This document shows, piece by piece, positions 24,680 through 35,774 of a DNA stretch of 64,000 bases. Position 1 is the stretch's first letter, and each line of letters starts with the position of its first letter. The DNA is taken from NCBI RefSeq assembly GCF_023159225.1, contig NC_063168.1, positions 43,596,562 to 43,660,561 on the forward strand, given 5' to 3'. The notes beneath the pieces were generated by a model that searched no databases, had not been told where the DNA came from, and saw nothing but the letters and a program-made list of their open reading frames with translations. A program made the position numbers and the translations under genes. The DNA comes from Perognathus longimembris pacificus. Lineage: Eukaryota; Chordata; Mammalia; Rodentia; Heteromyidae.

Positions 24680-25347
24680 ATACTTTCTTTGCTCTAATCT
24701 ACTTTGTTCTAATCTACTTTTCTCTCACAATTTCTGTCACAAGTACAATCATCATGTTGGCTATTTGCAATTACAGTCAGTTACCTATCATCTATATGTT
24801 ATCTCAAACATTAAATGCTATCAATCTTTGTTTATTTCCCAAAGTGAACAGTCTTCAGTGAAATCCATGTGATGTGCCTGACACACTACTTCCAGACTTC
24901 ACAGTCAGTGCTTATGAACAGACTAGTATGCATTAAATTGCTTTCCTACCATTTACTCAAGCCATACTGCAGAAACACACTGTTAGTACCAGACCTAGAG
25001 AAGGAAGGTGAAATCTTTCTGAAACATGGAACATGTCCAGGAAGGCTAGGCGCAAATTCATCCCTTGGTTATGAAGCCATGTGCAACCACAGGGGTTTTT
25101 TAAAGATAAGTGAAGGGAAAAGCAAAGGTAAGAGATGAGTAAGAAGAAAAGAATGAGGAAATGGGAACTTTTAACATGTCATCATGTTGTATTTTTTCTC
25201 TTACAAGACACTGAACTATATTGGTCTTATAATTTACACTCTCTCTCCTTTTCCAACTCATTTCTAGACAGAGACAGCATCCAGAAAGCAGAAAATGTGG
25301 TGATTGATTCATATGCTGAGGATTTGGGTTTCAGGCTGAGGGTAAAG

Positions 25348-25382
25348 TAAAAAAAAAAAAAAAAGAAAAAGAAAAAAAGAAA
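25348..25382 (+). repeat. A-rich simple repeat
   Basis: A15 run followed by GAAAAAG units. Confidence 0.85.
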
Positions 25383-25479
25383 GCCAGGAAAATTTTATGT
25401 TTCATGTGGCTATGCATATAAAGGGTGTGCTATAAAAGAAAGAAATTTATATTCTACTTCTTACTGCCTTCTCACCCAC

Positions 25480-25868
25480 GATAGGACTTTGATCACTTTA
25501 CTTATCTCCCTGCCTTACTGTCTTAGTCTATAAAGTGGAAATGATAGTAATAACCTCTTGATGAATCTTCAGGATTTGGGGAAGGTGACTGATTTGTGTG
25601 TCTGTAGGGGAAATCATATCCCAAACTATATAAGGAATAATCTTTATAGACAAGACCATGACATTTTCCATTATGTGAGACAGTGCCACAAAGCCATTAT
25701 GACTCTGGCTATAGAGACTTTTTTTTTAAGCAGGAATTTTCCCATAGAATAGTTTTAAGTTGGAAATATTTTATTTCCAACATCTTCTCTTTCCACTAAG
25801 CACACTATGGCTCTAGTTACACTATCTCTTTGAGCTTCTGTTTTTCCGTCTATAAAAATAAAGATAGC
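25480..25868 (+). repeat. Two MIR 3'-half relics
   Basis: 25500-25560 ('ttactgtcttagtctataaa', then 'gtggaaatgatagtaataac') and 25820-25866 ('gagcttctgtttttccgtct', then 'ataaaaataaagatag') each match the end of MIR. Confidence 0.5.
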
Positions 25869-25869
25869 C

Positions 25870-26118
25870 TTGCACAGGTGACTCCTGTCTGGTAATCTTA
25901 GTTACTCAGAAAGGTGAGATCTGAGGATTGCTGTTCGAAGACAGCCTGAACAGAAAAATGTGTGACACTCATATCTCCAATTAACCATCAGAAATCTGGA
26001 AGTAGCACTGTGGCTCAAAGTAGTAGAGTGTTAGCCTTGTGTAGAAAATGTTAAAGTACAGTGCACAGGCCCTGAGATAAAGCCCCACAATGACCAAAAC
26101 AACAACAACAACAACGAA
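25870..26118 (+). mobile_element. Composite 7SL/B1-Geo SINE
   Basis: 'cttagttactcagaaaggtg', 'agatctgaggattgctgttc', 'tctccaattaaccatcag' and 'tagcactgtggctcaaag', ending in (AAC)n. Confidence 0.8.
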
Positions 26119-28018
26119 AGCAGTGAAGGTATTTAAGATGTATGATCATTATCAGGAACAAATGGGAGAATCTATTTAAGCAAGGGCAAAATGCACAAAA
26201 CATTGATTGACCACCATTTTAGTAAACATATGATGTCAAGGTATGTTATGAGATTCTCTTTAATATTCTCCCTTAGGTCATTTTGCTGTTTGTGATATGA
26301 GACAGACAGTAGCTTTGGGCCTTTTGGTTATCATCACAGCAAGGCAGTAAACAGACAAGAGGTTGCCAGATCACCAAATCTGCCCAGAAGGCAATGAAGG
26401 TGAAATGAATGTCATTTGTTACAGCTGCCACCTCAGACTTATTCAGCAGTAGAAGGACTATCTCAGAAGCTGTTCATTTAAGTTTAATGATGAAAGACTA
26501 GTTAATGATAGTGATGCATCATATAACCTTCAGAAGAAAAGAATATTTTGTGAACCTGTGTGTATATATGTGCGTGTGTACAAGAATGCATGTGTAAATT
26601 TTAAGATACTTTTAATACCAGTCATTTTAATGGAAATAATTTCACAAAAAATGTCATAGAAATTTGTAAACTATTAAAACAAAATTTGATAGAAAAACAT
26701 GAGAATTTCTGGATACATTATTGCTACCTTTCTAGTAGTTGTTTATTTTCCCTCAGTCACTTGTCTTCCACATGACCACTTTCCTACTGAACAGCTATTT
26801 TTCCCCAAAACACAGTGAATTCAGTTTAGCTGATTGGCTGGTCCAGCCCTGTTGTGAGAAAGGAATCAACTATAGTCATCTCAGTGAGGGCATGAGCATC
26901 CATAAGGCAGTGTGCATTTCTCACATTGGAATCAGCCATTTATTGGTTATCCTCTGAAGACCTCTGCTTTCACATTATAAAACAAGCTCCTTGACTTCTG
27001 CCACTTGATTTATTAAGTCCCAATTTGGATAGTCTTTGCTTTAGTTAAAAGTAATCAGTTTTCCTATGGGCCAGTGACATATTTATTGGTGGACTTTGGG
27101 GAAAAAAAAGAGGTCCTCAGAGAGTATATATGTCAATTTCTTTTAGATACTACTTTTAGATACTACTACTGAAATTAGTCTCAGAATTAGTCTTGGCAAT
27201 GATTCATATGTTTGAAGGTTCACTGAGCACAAGACTATCCCATCAACAGTTCATTAGAAAAATGAAGCAATTTTAGAAATTTCCCCTGACCCAACCAAGC
27301 ATTTGCTCTGTGTGTTAGAAGAAAATGAGCTCAAGTTATCTTAATTTATTGACCACTGTGAATATATTATAGTGGGGCCCACTTGGGAATGTATATTATA
27401 ACTTATATTTAAGCACAAAACATTTAAGAGACTTTCTTGCTCTATTGTTTGTTCCAGTGGTAAACCTCAATTAATGAAAAAGGAGCATGATTATTGAGTC
27501 ATATTTTATATTTAGAATCAGTGAACACTAACCACCTTGCTGTTTTATGAACACCATATATGTGTATGTGTGTCTTCATGTATGTGTGCAAATACAGTAC
27601 TAGAAACAAAACCTATGTACATGCTAGGTAATCAATCACTCTATCACTCATCTCTATCTCAAGCCCTGTTTTATGAATCCTGAACAATAAACATCACTGC
27701 ATGACCAGGCAATTGGTGCTCTAAATAGATTTGCCATTCACTTAGGAATTAACAAAAACAACTATGTACCCAGATTGTGTTAAGTACAAAGTATATAACA
27801 GTGAGCATGACAGTGTGGTTCCTGGCCCCAAGGAATCTACACCATCAAGAATCAATGAAATGAAATAATTTCATCACGATTATAGCTATTACTACTAATA
27901 TTGCAAAAATGCATAATGTTCTGGAATAATGTATTGAAGATATAGAAACCATGGCAAATTGTTGTTGGAAAAACATAAGCTAACATTTAAAGCAGACATG
28001 TTATACAAATTCAGTAAT
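26119..28018. other. Intron stretch with faint ancient repeats
   Basis: 27605-27670 resembles a reversed ID-type piece and 27755-27855 an L2/MIR3-type piece ('aagtacaaagtatataaca', 'ggccccaaggaatctaca'). The rest is unassigned. Confidence 0.45.
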
Positions 28019-28043
28019 GTGTGTGTGTGTGTGTGTGTGTGTA
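28019..28043 (+). repeat. (GT)n microsatellite
   Basis: About 12 uninterrupted GT units. Confidence 0.97.
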
Positions 28044-29138
28044 TCGGGATGGAGTACACAAAACTTCAGGAAATTCATAAGGCATAGAAAAATGTCATGT
28101 TCATAGTTGGTTGACATAGCTAAAGGAATTGAAAAAATAGACTAGGCTTGATAAAGTTAGAATTAAGTAGCTCAAAATTAAATAGGAGAGGTAGGCAGGA
28201 GCCAAATGTATTGGTATTTTTCAAATATACATTTTCAATAATACAGAAAATAAAGCGATAAACAGGCAAATATTTTCATTAAAACATGTACATTTTTATC
28301 AAAATTTGATCTTCCGTTGATGTCCAAAATCTACTCATGTGCAAGTCTGGCAGTGAAGTTAGCTATTGCTGTGTTTTTTGGTCTCTGTAACAGCTACACA
28401 TACAGGGTTTAGTTAAAATTAGGTGATTATGTGACCACTAAAACTAGAGTACTTTTATAAATCTCTCTTAAACGTTGCCTTATGGATGTAATCATGTGCA
28501 GGCATTATCTTCTTATTTAAAATCAAAAGGTCTCAAAATAGATTCTCAATATTCTCTTGAAGTATATATAACTTTCATAATTCTTTTGTGGTTCCTTTCC
28601 CAATGTTAAAAACAGAAAAAAGAAACCTTCAAACAAATCAAGTATCTTTCTTGTTTTTGGGGTTTTTTTCTCTTTAGTTTTCGCAATTTCTGAACAAATC
28701 TTTGTTTCATAATACTGCCTTAATTGTTTGTTTGGTTTTTTATCCAAGGATCTGACTGGGTCACATAAAAAAACCTGCCGTTTTTATTTTCAAGGAAAAA
28801 TTACACAAGAGTGAAGACTTAAGATGGCCGGACCTCCACCCAAAACAAAACAAAACAAAACAAAACAAAACAAGAACAACAAAAAACATAGCAAGATATT
28901 CATGTAGCTTATCTCTACTGCCCAGAAGGTATAAAGTTATGATCCAAATTTGTTTTTCCTTCATTGTCTTGGTCCTATCATGAAGTTTAACTCCAAGAGA
29001 AGGATTTTAGTTTTATTTGGTCCTTGGTGATTACCTAGATTTTTTGAAAATTTTTGGCCTCTTTAAAATTCCTCAACTCTTCTAAAATTGCCATCTTAAA
29101 GTACAACCAAGTATTTTGTTTTCATAGATGTGTCTAAG
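28044..29138. other. Intron stretch with no assigned family; (AAAAC)n run
   Basis: A short (CAAAA)n run sits at 28842-28873. Otherwise AT-rich and unassigned. Confidence 0.5.
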
Positions 29139-29412
29139 CAATTTAGGCTGTTAAAACAAAATACCATAAACAGAGAAGCTTATAAACAACAGAAATGTAT
29201 TTCTCACAATTACTCTTGCATGCAATGGCAGACTTGTTGCCTGGTGCCAGTTGAATTCCTGGACTACCAACAGACATCTTCTCATGGAATTCTCTTATAG
29301 TAGAAAGAAGCAAGGGAAACTTCTAGGGCCTTTATTGTAAGAGTCATAATCCCCTCCAGAAAGGCAGGCACTGATCCCATGACTGAATCAGTTCCAAATA
29401 CCATCATGAGGA
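29139..29412 (+). repeat. Ancient interspersed-repeat relic with 'aacaacagaaatgtatttctcac' type motif
   Basis: 'gctgttaaaacaaaatacca', 'acaacagaaatgtatttctc' and 'actgatcccatgactgaatc' belong to a mammalian-wide repeat. I recognise it but cannot name it with confidence. Related copies: 52738-52925, 58665-59275, 59310-59630. Confidence 0.5.
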
Positions 29413-29433
29413 AAATTACGTTTAAACATATGA

Positions 29434-29477
29434 AGTGTGTGTGTGTGTGTTTGTGTGTATGTGTGTGTATGTGTGTA
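29434..29477 (+). repeat. (GT)n-type microsatellite, interrupted
   Basis: GT units broken by TTTGT and TAT. Confidence 0.9.
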
Positions 29478-30574
29478 AAAATAATTGACCTGCACATGAG
29501 GGAATATGCAACTAGATTTAATTAAAATAGGGTTTCCTTTTTTTTTTCACTCTTGGAACCTTGTTTGAAGTATCTATTACATCCAGCATACTATGTCTGT
29601 GTGGCCACACCCAATTAGAACTTGTTCCTTCAAATTGGCTTTAGTGATGTTACTCTAGGTAAGGAAAGGAGGAGACACTATTTCTTTCTGGCAAAAACAC
29701 TTTAGCAATTCCAAAGAAAATAAAAGTTCTGTTTCTTGAAAAATACTTCCACGGAGACCTGTATATTAAGGGGGCCATACTGAGTAGAGGTATATAGTAT
29801 ACTACACAAAACTAACTGGGGAAAAAAATCAGAAGAAAATTATTATTTTCTGTTTTTGTCATAGGAGAGGAAGCATGAGAATGAATTATTATATTTGAAC
29901 TGTTCAACAAGATGCTCTGTTTTCAAAAATCTAATCTATGTGAATAAAAGATGAATGTATAAATTTTATAACCATTTTCAGTTCAAATTCTTCCTGATCT
30001 CTTGTACTAAGGCAAAATGAATACCAATTAGCAATCATTACTGATTTTTCTTCTTCTCTGACTTAGAATATGTGGAAATAAAAACTCTCTTTCCAAAGAG
30101 ACACTTTGAATTTCCTTTGAATTATCAGATGTCTTCTCTGTCTCTTACTTTCACCTATCAGTTTTTGCCTGCTACTTTGACTTGTAGCTGAAGTGCAAGT
30201 ATGTCTTTTATTAAACCCCAAACCAACAAAAATCAATCAATCAAGAGACAGAAAGATAAATTAAAGATAATTTGAAATTATATTTGCCTTTGATAGTTGC
30301 CAACCAAATTGAAAGCTTTATGTCCTATGTATTGTCTATAAGATCCAGGGCTATATTATAGCAAGATTAAATATAATTTATGAAATCATACAAAATTGTA
30401 GATATTTTAACATTAATTTTTGCCATAATGTTTTGAGCAATCTTGTTTTCTAGTTTTAATCTCTGTAATATGATTATTTAATGAACAGTATTTTAATAGA
30501 TGATAAAAACACAAACAAATATTTGGCATGCATTACCTAGTATGTGTTTTGTGCTCATCAAGAATTATTTTCAG

Positions 30575-30780
30575 GGGCTGGGGATATAGCCTAGTGGCAA
30601 GAGTGCCTGCCTCGGATACACGAGGCCCTAGGTTCGATTCCCCAGCACCACATATACAGAAAATGGCCAGAAGCGGCGCTGTGGCTCAAGTGGCAGAGTG
30701 CTAGCCTTGAGCGGGAAGAAGCCAGGGACAGTGCTCAGGCCCTGAGTCCAAGGCCCAGGACTGGCAAAAAAGGAAAAAAA
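30575..30780 (+). mobile_element. IDL-Geo-type SINE, young full-length copy
   Basis: 'gggctggggatatagcctag', 'ggttcgattccccagcacc', 'ggccagaagcggcgctgtgg' and 'gcccaggactggc', then an A tail. A perfect 14-bp target-site duplication, 'agaattattttcag', lies at 30561-30574 and 30781-30794. The intact CpGs in both monomers suggest a recent insertion. It is a good reference copy for the family. Confidence 0.95.
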
Positions 30781-30794
30781 AGAATTATTTTCAG

Positions 30795-33700
30795 TCTGAG
30801 GGAGTCAGTTTTAGAGCATTTATTCCCATAAATTTTTAAAGAAATGAGATTTGAGAAATTACTTAAAATAATAGTTTAGATCCCACTCTTCATTTTCTAC
30901 ATGTTAATTAAAATCATGAGATAAAGCCTGGTGAATCTAAATCAGTTGAATTATTTTGTGTTCAATTGTAGCAGGAGCTTAGAGGTTGTCTATTAAAATA
31001 GTAGCCTCAACTAGTCAACGTGGTTCACGTCTATGGTAGCCCCAGTAACACTTGAGCCCAGAAATCCAAGACCAGCTAGGTCGACATAAGTAGAATTTGC
31101 TCCAAGAATAAAACAACAAAATGAAATTGTCAACTCTTTTTTATGTAGCTATGCCCATTTAGTTAATGGCATTTTGTGTAGAATTTCACCACTGAAATGA
31201 TTCATTTTTCACTGGAGTGTAAGAATTGTAAAAATTAGAAAATATACATCTATTTAATAAGAGAAAATACTGTCTGATTACCCATTCATTACAAAGACTA
31301 AACTCTATTTTTTTATTTTATAATCAAAGGAAGCTCAGTATATGTGGTCTACACCCTGAACACAAGTATCTGTTTTCTTGTTCTCTGAATCCCTTTAAGT
31401 CATGTAGGTCAATGGTGCTACAGGAACTATGAGATGCCAAAGTAAGATTTAATTCTTACTTCAGTGTACACATATTTTGTAGGCTTTTGTGTGATAAGTT
31501 TTATGTAAGAGCTGGGCATACAATAAGCACTACACAAAGTACTTGATCTTACAGAGGTTCAGAATTTAAGGGAAATGTGTTTTTTTTATTGAGGATGCAT
31601 TATAAAGTCAACACTTATTTCTAACAGGAATGTGTCAGCAGCCTCTGGAAGTTTCTGGATTAGTATGGAGCCCTAAACTAACTTGAAGAGGTCAAGGTAT
31701 ATAGCTCTTGAGCAAGCAATGTTCAGCCATTAATAAGTCATAATTTGCTTTAAAAAATAGGAATGAGGTAGGAGCAAGAGAAAACCCCTTCAATAAAAGT
31801 AGCTACAAGTCCCAGAGAGGCAAAAGAACACTCAAAGAAATGGAGGAAGTTTCATAGGGCTCAAAACAGGAGAGCAAGTCAATAGTGGCCAGAAGATGGG
31901 GAGGTGGAGTTGGGAAGGTCATGGATTTCCTCATACACGTGACAAAGCATGAGACTTTTTTTTCTTAATGGTAATTAGAAGGATAGTATGTTAGTAGTGT
32001 GATTAAGCATTTGTTGATGGGATTTATTGTCTAAAGATGCAGGAAGTCCTGTTAAGGATTGCAACATGAACTGGGTAAGAAGACTTTGTGACCTAGTTTT
32101 GAATGACATCTGAGAGAAAAGAGGGCCATTCCTGATGCTGGGAACACCCTGGTATGAGAAATAGCCTGGGGCCCAGCTAATTATAAAGCTGTCAGGAAAT
32201 GTATACCTGAATGATTGGTGTGAATATTGAGTAACAAAGAAGTCCATAGAGAAAAAGATATGCATTTTTGAAAAAAAATGCTTTTCAAATTATGCATATA
32301 CATTGTGATCATTATATAAAATCATACATAAGACAAAAACATGTAATTCAAAAATAATCACATTCCTTAGAGAAATCAGCATTACACTTTATCATATTTT
32401 CAAAATATACATATATTCAAGCATAGAAAAGAGAACAATTATGTAATGATAACCAAGTTGGATTTTTAAAAATTATTTGTATCATTTAAAGAAGTTGTCA
32501 GTTTATCCAAAATATACTCACATTTTATGACATACTATGTTACACTGTTTAAGTGACTACATATAAATGTGTTCACTGTGTGTTTTGTTTAACTATGATA
32601 GTTACATTTTAGATTAAATACTAGTATGTGAATATTCTCATCTGAATGACTAGTTGATAGAGTCTAAAGTAAATTTCTATTTCTCCAAAAGGGTAGGGCC
32701 AATACTAGGCTATATTTATTTTGTTAAGTATACCATTAAAAAGTGAAAGCACCTTATAAAGCATTCTGAATCTGAGAAAAGAAAAATGCCTCATTCTTTC
32801 ATAACAAGTCTATTTATGTACATAGTATTGTTGTATAAGATTTCCTTCACCTCTTCTTCCTCATCGAAGCTATTGCCAAAATGTCTTGGCTCAAAATTCC
32901 ATTAATTTTCATAGAATAGAAATTCTCTCCTTGCAATATACACAATTGTGCCCTGAGATGTCAGCCTAGATTCTTGCTAAGTGATTTATAGATCAAGAAA
33001 AACTCTCATGTGTTTGGCAGCATTATTCAAGGTCAAACTAAACAACGTTTCTCGCAGACTTTTTTTTTAATTCAAAGAAATAAAGCTTTCTTTAGTTTAA
33101 ATCTATGAATAGGACCATTCTTTATGCCTTGTATTCATACCTTAAGCTATCATACATTCTGTAGAACAACTTAATAAAATAAGATATTAGAGAGTATAAA
33201 AATATACATATAATTTTTATTCAAATATTGCATGCTTCAAATGACAGTGTTAGCCTTCCCTTGACACTGAAGGATACACAGAGTAACTTTTGACAAAGCC
33301 TTTTTCTAACATATATTCGGATGATACAAAATGTAATCTCTTGTGATGTCCATGTGATTGATAAGCCAATTTGTACAGAACACAGGAGACTGGTTTGGTC
33401 TTTGTGGTTTACTTAAAAGAAACAAATATGGAAATCTGTTTTCTTAATAGGAAATAAAGATGTGAACCTATTACAGATGCTTCTGTGTGCCAAAAGTGGT
33501 ATGGAGTTTGGTGTTCATAAATTACTAATCTGGAATAGAGGTTGAATGTCTTTTGAAAACTTAAACCTGTTGCAGCTGAACATGTTTAACTAGTTAATAA
33601 GAAACATCAAAAAGACAAAACCCTGAGGTCAATGGTCATTTTTCTTTTTTTGTAAAGCTATTCTATGCTGTTTAAATTGGTTGTTCGGGTCTGTCTATAA

Positions 33701-33908
33701 CATAAGTTTAATAACCTAGTTCAAATGCAGATTTCTAATTTTCAATTAACTTAGGAATAATTTTGTTTGCTAAAATAAAATAAATGAATGAATGACAAGT
33801 CTGAAACATGAAGTGTTCTAGGTAGAACTTTTTAAAATTCCAAATTTCAAAAAATCATGTGGCAACTGTATAGCTCAAGCTTTAAGTATTAACTTTTAAC
33901 CTTTGACC
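30795..33908. other. Intron stretch leading to the SS4 exon, few repeats
   Basis: 31012-31112 is a decayed B1-like piece ('tggttcacgtctatggtagc', 'gaaatccaagaccagctagg'). From about 31120 to the exon at 33951 I see no SINE or LINE insertion. This is the longest repeat-poor run next to a coding exon in the window. Confidence 0.5.
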
Positions 33909-33950
33909 TTACAGATTTTAACCAATGAAATGTCTCTTTAAACTTTAAAG
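33909..33950 (+). promoter_or_regulatory. NRXN1: Weak, purine-interrupted 3' splice site of the SS4 exon with upstream decoy AG
   Basis: The tract before the real AG (33949-33950) is broken by runs of A ('tctctttaaactttaaag'). The last upstream AG is at 33913-33914, after 'tgaccttacag', so 33915-33948 contains no AG. That is the exclusion zone expected between a branch point and a 3' splice site. A branch-like 'ttaac' places a candidate branch A at 33921, 29 nt before the exon junction. This is the pattern of an acceptor that needs help or can be repressed. The branch site is my inference. Confidence 0.6.
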
Positions 33951-34040
33951 GAAACAATGATAACGAGCGCCTGGCGATTGCTAGACAGCGAATTCCATAT
34001 CGACTTGGTCGAGTAGTTGATGAATGGCTACTCGACAAAG
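33951..34040 (+). CDS. NRXN1: NRXN1 alternative cassette exon SS4 (splice site 4 insert)
   Basis: This exon is exactly 90 nt and encodes the 30-residue SS4 insert of the LNS6 domain. It is phase 1 at both ends, so inclusion or skipping keeps the frame: inclusion gives ...[13 protein letters not shown]..., skipping gives ...PA-GRQL.... The peptide runs [13 protein letters not shown] to [10 protein letters not shown], the neurexin-1 version. As I recall it, the NRXN3 insert differs after 'DNER'. In this family the insert switches partner choice: SS4-plus forms favour cerebellin/GluD complexes, while SS4-minus forms favour LRRTMs and bind neuroligins more strongly. The donor is AAAG|gtaaaa. The acceptor is weak-looking, ending 'ctttaaactttaaag', as expected for a regulated exon. 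The exon sits 30.4 kb after the upstream exon and only 1.4 kb before the next. No stop or frame break is present. It is too short to appear as an isolated long open frame. Confidence 0.97.
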
Positions 34041-34054
34041 GTAAAAAACATTGA

Positions 34055-34180
34055 TTAAAACTTCAAATAAAAAAATAATTTGAACATAACCAAGTAGTAC
34101 TTCATTGTAACACTAATAAACATAAAAAATAAATTTTCCGTAAAACTAAATTAAAAACAAATTTAAAACAGTAAAATATA
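34055..34180 (+). promoter_or_regulatory. NRXN1: Candidate STAR-protein (SAM68/SLM) binding cluster downstream of the SS4 exon
   Basis: Starting 15 nt after the SS4 donor, the intron has a dense series of U(U/A)AA-type motifs. Examples are 'ttaaaa' at 34055, 'aataaaaaaataatt' at 34065-34080, 'taataaa' at 34114, 'ataaaaaataaa' at 34122, and a run at 34141-34180 containing 'taaattaaaaac' and 'aatttaaaac'. SAM68, SLM1 and SLM2 are known to recognise such motifs downstream of neurexin AS4 exons and to promote skipping, including activity-dependent skipping. The motif density is visible here. That these sites are used in this species is inferred from the mouse system. Confidence 0.7.
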
Positions 34181-34433
34181 GCTAGTAATATTTGCATACC
34201 TTGTATAATAATTTCTATACATTTTAGACGTACCAGCGGTTTAATAATCTTACCCAGTTAACTTAAGGTTAAAGGGACTGTTAAATATAATCCACTAACT
34301 CAATCTATGAAGGTACTCACAGAAAGCATTAACCCAAAATGATAAATTATTCAGAGATTATATTCCATATTCCAGCCTCTAAATTATTTAACTAAAATAC
34401 ATATAGTTCTGATATCTTTATTATGGTCCTGAA

Positions 34434-34459
34434 ACAACAACAACAACAACAACAACAAC
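34434..34459 (+). repeat. (AAC)n microsatellite inside the short SS4 downstream intron
   Basis: About 8-9 AAC units. Confidence 0.95.
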
Positions 34460-35416
34460 TCTTTGTTTAAACTCTAGGAATCTTAAATAGTGGGCAATAT
34501 GGATTGCCAGTAAAAATGAAGTCCCTTTAACGTTTGCAACCTTCTAAGGACATTTGGGAACCAGCCCTAATTAAAACCAAACTTAAAGTTGTGTGCATGC
34601 TTTTTATGAGCAGAGAGCAATCTGCTAAAACTGGATACTCAATTTGATGACCATGGTACTGTTTCTAAGGATTGCTGTTTGATGGAAATGTGCCATAATT
34701 TCTCCATTGGTTTGTGTATCATTCCTGAAGCTGCTTTTTACATCTAAAGCTATTTCTTTTTCTTTTTTTCATTTTATTTTGTTTTGATAGACTTGCTGAA
34801 AGCCAATCAGAAAAATATTTTGGAATATTTTTGACTCTGACATGCTCAATATAAACCTTGCATTTCTTTTCAGTGACATTACCGGAAAAAAAAATCAAAT
34901 AATTGAAATAACAATGACTTCAAGAAATAAACATTCTAAAGAACAGAATATAGATACATGTGGACATTATGTGAATTTTAAAAATTTTATCATAAAATTT
35001 AAAATTAGACTTCAGCTTCTATAAATGAGTTTCTGTCAGAGATATTTTTAGGATGACAAATACTTGGAATGTTAAATGTCACTTTTTTTTAATTTAAAAA
35101 GACTTAAGAGACCATCAATAAGATCTTGGGGGAAAAAAAAGAAAAGGGATCTACCAAAAAATTGATTTATAATATCGTTGATTGGTCTTTTAGCAAAAGC
35201 ACTACATTTACAATAAGTTGAGAATTTACAAGTATTTGCCAGTGACTATGCATTTCATGGACACCTCATTTATAAGCAATGAATTATGAGTCAAATGCCT
35301 CTCTTATAGTTTATTGCTCTCATTATCCACCCCATGAAAGATCTGTTTTGTCATCGTTTGTAGAATGTAGAGTTCACAATCAACATTTTTGCATGTATGT
35401 AATATTATTTTTACAG

Positions 35417-35736
35417 GGCGTCAGCTCACAATCTTCAATAGCCAAGCAACCATAATAATTGGCGGGAAAGAGCAGGGCCAGCCCTTCCAGGGCCAGCTCT
35501 CTGGGCTTTACTACAATGGCTTGAAAGTTCTGAATATGGCAGCCGAAAACGATGCCAACATCGCCATAGTGGGAAATGTGAGACTGGTTGGTGAAGTGCC
35601 TTCCTCTATGACAACTGAGTCGACAGCCACTGCCATGCAGTCTGAGATGTCCACTTCAATCATGGAGACCACCACCACCTTGGCTACCAGCACAGCAAGA
35701 AGAGGAAAGCCCCCCACGAAAGAGCCCATTAGCCAG
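35417..35736 (+). CDS. NRXN1: NRXN1 internal exon: end of LNS6 domain and start of Ser/Thr-rich stalk
   Basis: The exon is 320 nt: two bases completing a Gly codon plus 106 full codons, so it ends in phase 0. It starts [18 protein letters not shown]232, I236 (35431-35433) and N238 (35437-35439) of beta-neurexin numbering are all intact. These residues are at the Ca2+ and neuroligin contact surface. The LNS fold closes around '[12 protein letters not shown]'. The rest, from '[15 protein letters not shown]' to '[15 protein letters not shown]', is a Ser/Thr-rich stalk of the kind that carries O-glycans. Acceptor: 'tattatttttacag' ending at 35416. Donor: CAG|gtaagc at 35736/35737, close to ideal. 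An open frame begins upstream at 35389 inside the intron and continues past the donor to 35775; both extensions are non-coding. The next exons (rest of stalk, transmembrane helix, PDZ-binding tail) are beyond the window. Confidence 0.96.
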
Positions 35737-35774
35737 GTAAGCCTGTGCCTGTCCTTCTTTCATATGGAACGTTA

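Larger units (their letters stand above)
3520..33950 (+). other. NRXN1: NRXN1 intron between LNS6 exon and SS4 cassette (30,431 nt)
   Basis: The intron is bounded by CAG|gtatgc and ttaaag|GAAAC. It holds only repeats and unassigned sequence: numerous SINEs, L1 3' ends, a nested LTR and several dinucleotide repeats, listed separately. No open frame inside it shows gene-like features. Confidence 0.9.
34041..35416 (+). other. NRXN1: NRXN1 intron between SS4 cassette and stalk exon (1,376 nt)
   Basis: This is a short, very AT-rich intron without any recognisable SINE or LINE insertion, unlike the introns on either side. It holds the TTAAA/TAAA motif cluster, one (AAC)n run and several A/T-rich stretches up to the acceptor 'tatttttacag'. 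The absence of insertions may reflect constraint on splicing control. Confidence 0.85.

Noticed and set aside
35389..35416. ATG upstream of the stalk exon as an alternative start
   Set aside because: It lies within the pyrimidine tract and acceptor region of the intron. There is no promoter signal, and the ORF start is coincidental.
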